Of a stretch of 6,236 nucleotides of DNA, positions 5,701-6,236 are shown piece after piece; the stretch's first letter is position 1, and every line of letters starts with the position of its first letter. The notes beneath the pieces are model-generated. The model was not told where the DNA came from and ran no database searches. It saw nothing but the letters and a program-made list of their open reading frames with translations. The position numbers and the translations under genes were made by a program. The stretch lies in contig JAUIAI010000175.1 of assembly GCA_030425615.1 (NCBI GenBank), positions 1-6,236 of the forward strand, given 5' to 3'. The DNA is from Gammaproteobacteria bacterium. Its GTDB lineage: Bacteria; Pseudomonadota; Gammaproteobacteria; Burkholderiales; Burkholderiaceae_E.

Positions 5701-6105
5701 ATGCGACCCGAGCGCCCAGAGGACGACCTCGACGACAACAAACCGGAAACCCGCAAACAGCCCGGCAACGACAAACTCGAAGAGGATCGGGCCGCCAGCC
5801 AGTCACCGCCCGGAACAGCTTCGGGTCGCAACACGACCCGCGCCGAAGCCGACGACCAGGAACCCAGCCCGGAGCATCGCGATACCGGCGAACGAGCGCG
5901 GCGGGACCAGGAGAGCGAACTGGAGAACACCGACCGCTACGACACGAGCGGGCAGGCGGAAGCCCCCCCAAGACGCCCTACTCGCGTTAAGCGCCTCGTG
6001 AAGGCCACGCGGGCCGCAGACTCCGGGCTGCAGTCCCGGATGCGCGCCGGGCATGTCCATTGCACGCGGACCCGGTGTCCAACACCATCCACGGGAATCC
6101 GATGA
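5701..6105 (+). CDS. Small hydrophilic disordered hypothetical protein, probable frameshift at a C7 run
   Basis: A very hydrophilic, charge-rich protein with almost no hydrophobic residues (MRPERPEDDLDDNKPETRKQ at the start, later ESELENTDRYDTSGQ), probably disordered and cytoplasmic. Its function is unknown. ATG 5701 follows the previous stop by 10 bp, and AGGA at the stop codon (5690-5693) serves as its ribosome site. As written it has 134 codons. Codon use turns poor just after seven C at 5963-5969 (codons cca, aga, cgc, cct, act, cgc, gtt), and the tail looks unnatural. Shifted by -1 at that run, the frame would end APPKTPYSR then TAA at 5988-5990, giving 96 aa with better codon use. I favour the shorter product: either a base-call deletion of one C, a real mutation, or slippage on C-CCC-CCC. 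The existence of the gene is fairly likely; its 3' end is uncertain. Confidence 0.6.
   Translation: MRPERPEDDLDDNKPETRKQPGNDKLEEDRAASQSPPGTASGRNTTRAEADDQEPSPEHRDTGERARRDQESELENTDRYDTSGQAEAPPRRPTRVKRLVKATRAADSGLQSRMRAGHVHCTRTRCPTPSTGIR
6022..6040 (+). terminator. Short hairpin after the shifted stop of the small hydrophilic gene
   Basis: TCCGGG (6022-6027) pairs exactly with CCCGGA (6035-6040) around a 7-nt loop. It lies about 30 bp past the TAA at 5988-5990, where a gene end is expected if the reading frame shifts at the C7 run. No T-run follows, so it is a weak terminator candidate. Confidence 0.25.
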
Positions 6106-6236
6106 AATCGATCCTATCGGGCCTGCTCGGTCTGTTGCTCTTCGTTTCCACAGCCCACGGCGCCGGTTTCGAGCGGGGCGAACGCCACACTTCTTTCGAG
6201 CCGGCATTCGCGGAACGGTTCCGGGCGCCGCTCCTG
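6102..6236 (+). CDS. Exported protein of unknown function, N-terminal part (3' end outside window)
   Basis: The first 45 codons are visible. MKSILSGLLGLLLFVSTAHG is a standard Sec signal peptide: Lys at position 2, a hydrophobic core at about 4-15, and a likely cleavage after G20 (AHG) or A18 (STA). The mature part begins about AGFERGERHTSF and is too short to identify a family. GGGA at 6093-6096 precedes ATG 6102 by 5 nt, a modest ribosome site. In the unshifted reading of the upstream gene, its TGA (6103-6105) overlaps this ATG; if that gene is frameshifted the overlap is accidental and a 111-bp spacer precedes this start. Confidence 0.65.
   Translation, partial: MKSILSGLLGLLLFVSTAHGAGFERGERHTSFEPAFAERFRAPLL

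Noticed and set aside
5081..6001. 306-codon + strand open frame across the two unknown genes
   Set aside because: It reads the 5190 and 5701 genes in another frame, has low-complexity Arg/Thr/Pro composition, and its codon bias favours the overlapping genes.
6060..6088. TTGCAC ... CACCAT as a promoter for the exported protein
   Set aside because: The -10 match is poor; it cannot be supported from sequence alone.
1..6236. CRISPR arrays, tRNA/rRNA genes, insertion sequences, toxin-antitoxin or phage-defence genes
   Set aside because: I looked for regular repeats, cloverleaf-like sequence, transposase motifs and terminal inverted repeats and saw none.

Overview
The window is about 6.2 kb of high-GC DNA, and every recognisable gene lies on the + strand. 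Strong G/C preference at third codon positions, good Shine-Dalgarno sites and the protein families suggest a proteobacterium, most likely a gammaproteobacterium. No marker in the window fixes the genus.

Layout. Positions 2-778 hold the 3' part of a mechanosensitive channel gene of the MscS superfamily, whose start lies upstream of the window. A strong hairpin without a T-run follows at 782-807. Next comes about 385 bp of GC-rich sequence with small repeats and an uncertain proline-rich reading frame. Positions 1192-5091 form a compact three-gene operon for a molybdenum hydroxylase of the xanthine dehydrogenase/aldehyde oxidoreductase family, in the order small (2x[2Fe-2S]), large (molybdopterin), medium (FAD). 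The genes overlap by 11 and 4 bp, so they are surely co-transcribed and probably translationally coupled. After a 98-bp gap with short repeats there are two small genes of unknown function, 5190-5690 and 5701 to about 5990/6105, separated by 10 bp. The second appears to be frameshifted at a run of seven C. At 6102 a gene for an exported protein begins and runs off the window.

How the genes work together. The three subunits make one enzyme. Substrate is oxidised by water at the molybdenum centre of the large subunit, and electrons pass through the two [2Fe-2S] clusters of the small subunit to FAD in the medium subunit. No Tat signal is visible on the small subunit, so the enzyme is probably cytoplasmic. 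The large subunit has Gln where bovine xanthine oxidase has a purine-binding Glu, and the medium subunit has a four-cysteine insert like that of PaoB (YagS). Both point away from classical xanthine dehydrogenase and towards a PaoABC-like oxidoreductase, but the substrate cannot be read from the sequence. No XdhC/PaoD-type maturation gene is present.

I did not find a clearly new defence or mobile system. The most interesting items are the doubled beta domain of the MscS-like channel, the non-purine active site with a [4Fe-4S]-type medium subunit, the uncharacterised two-gene cassette with its C7 frameshift, and the proline-rich frame ending 3 nt before the operon.
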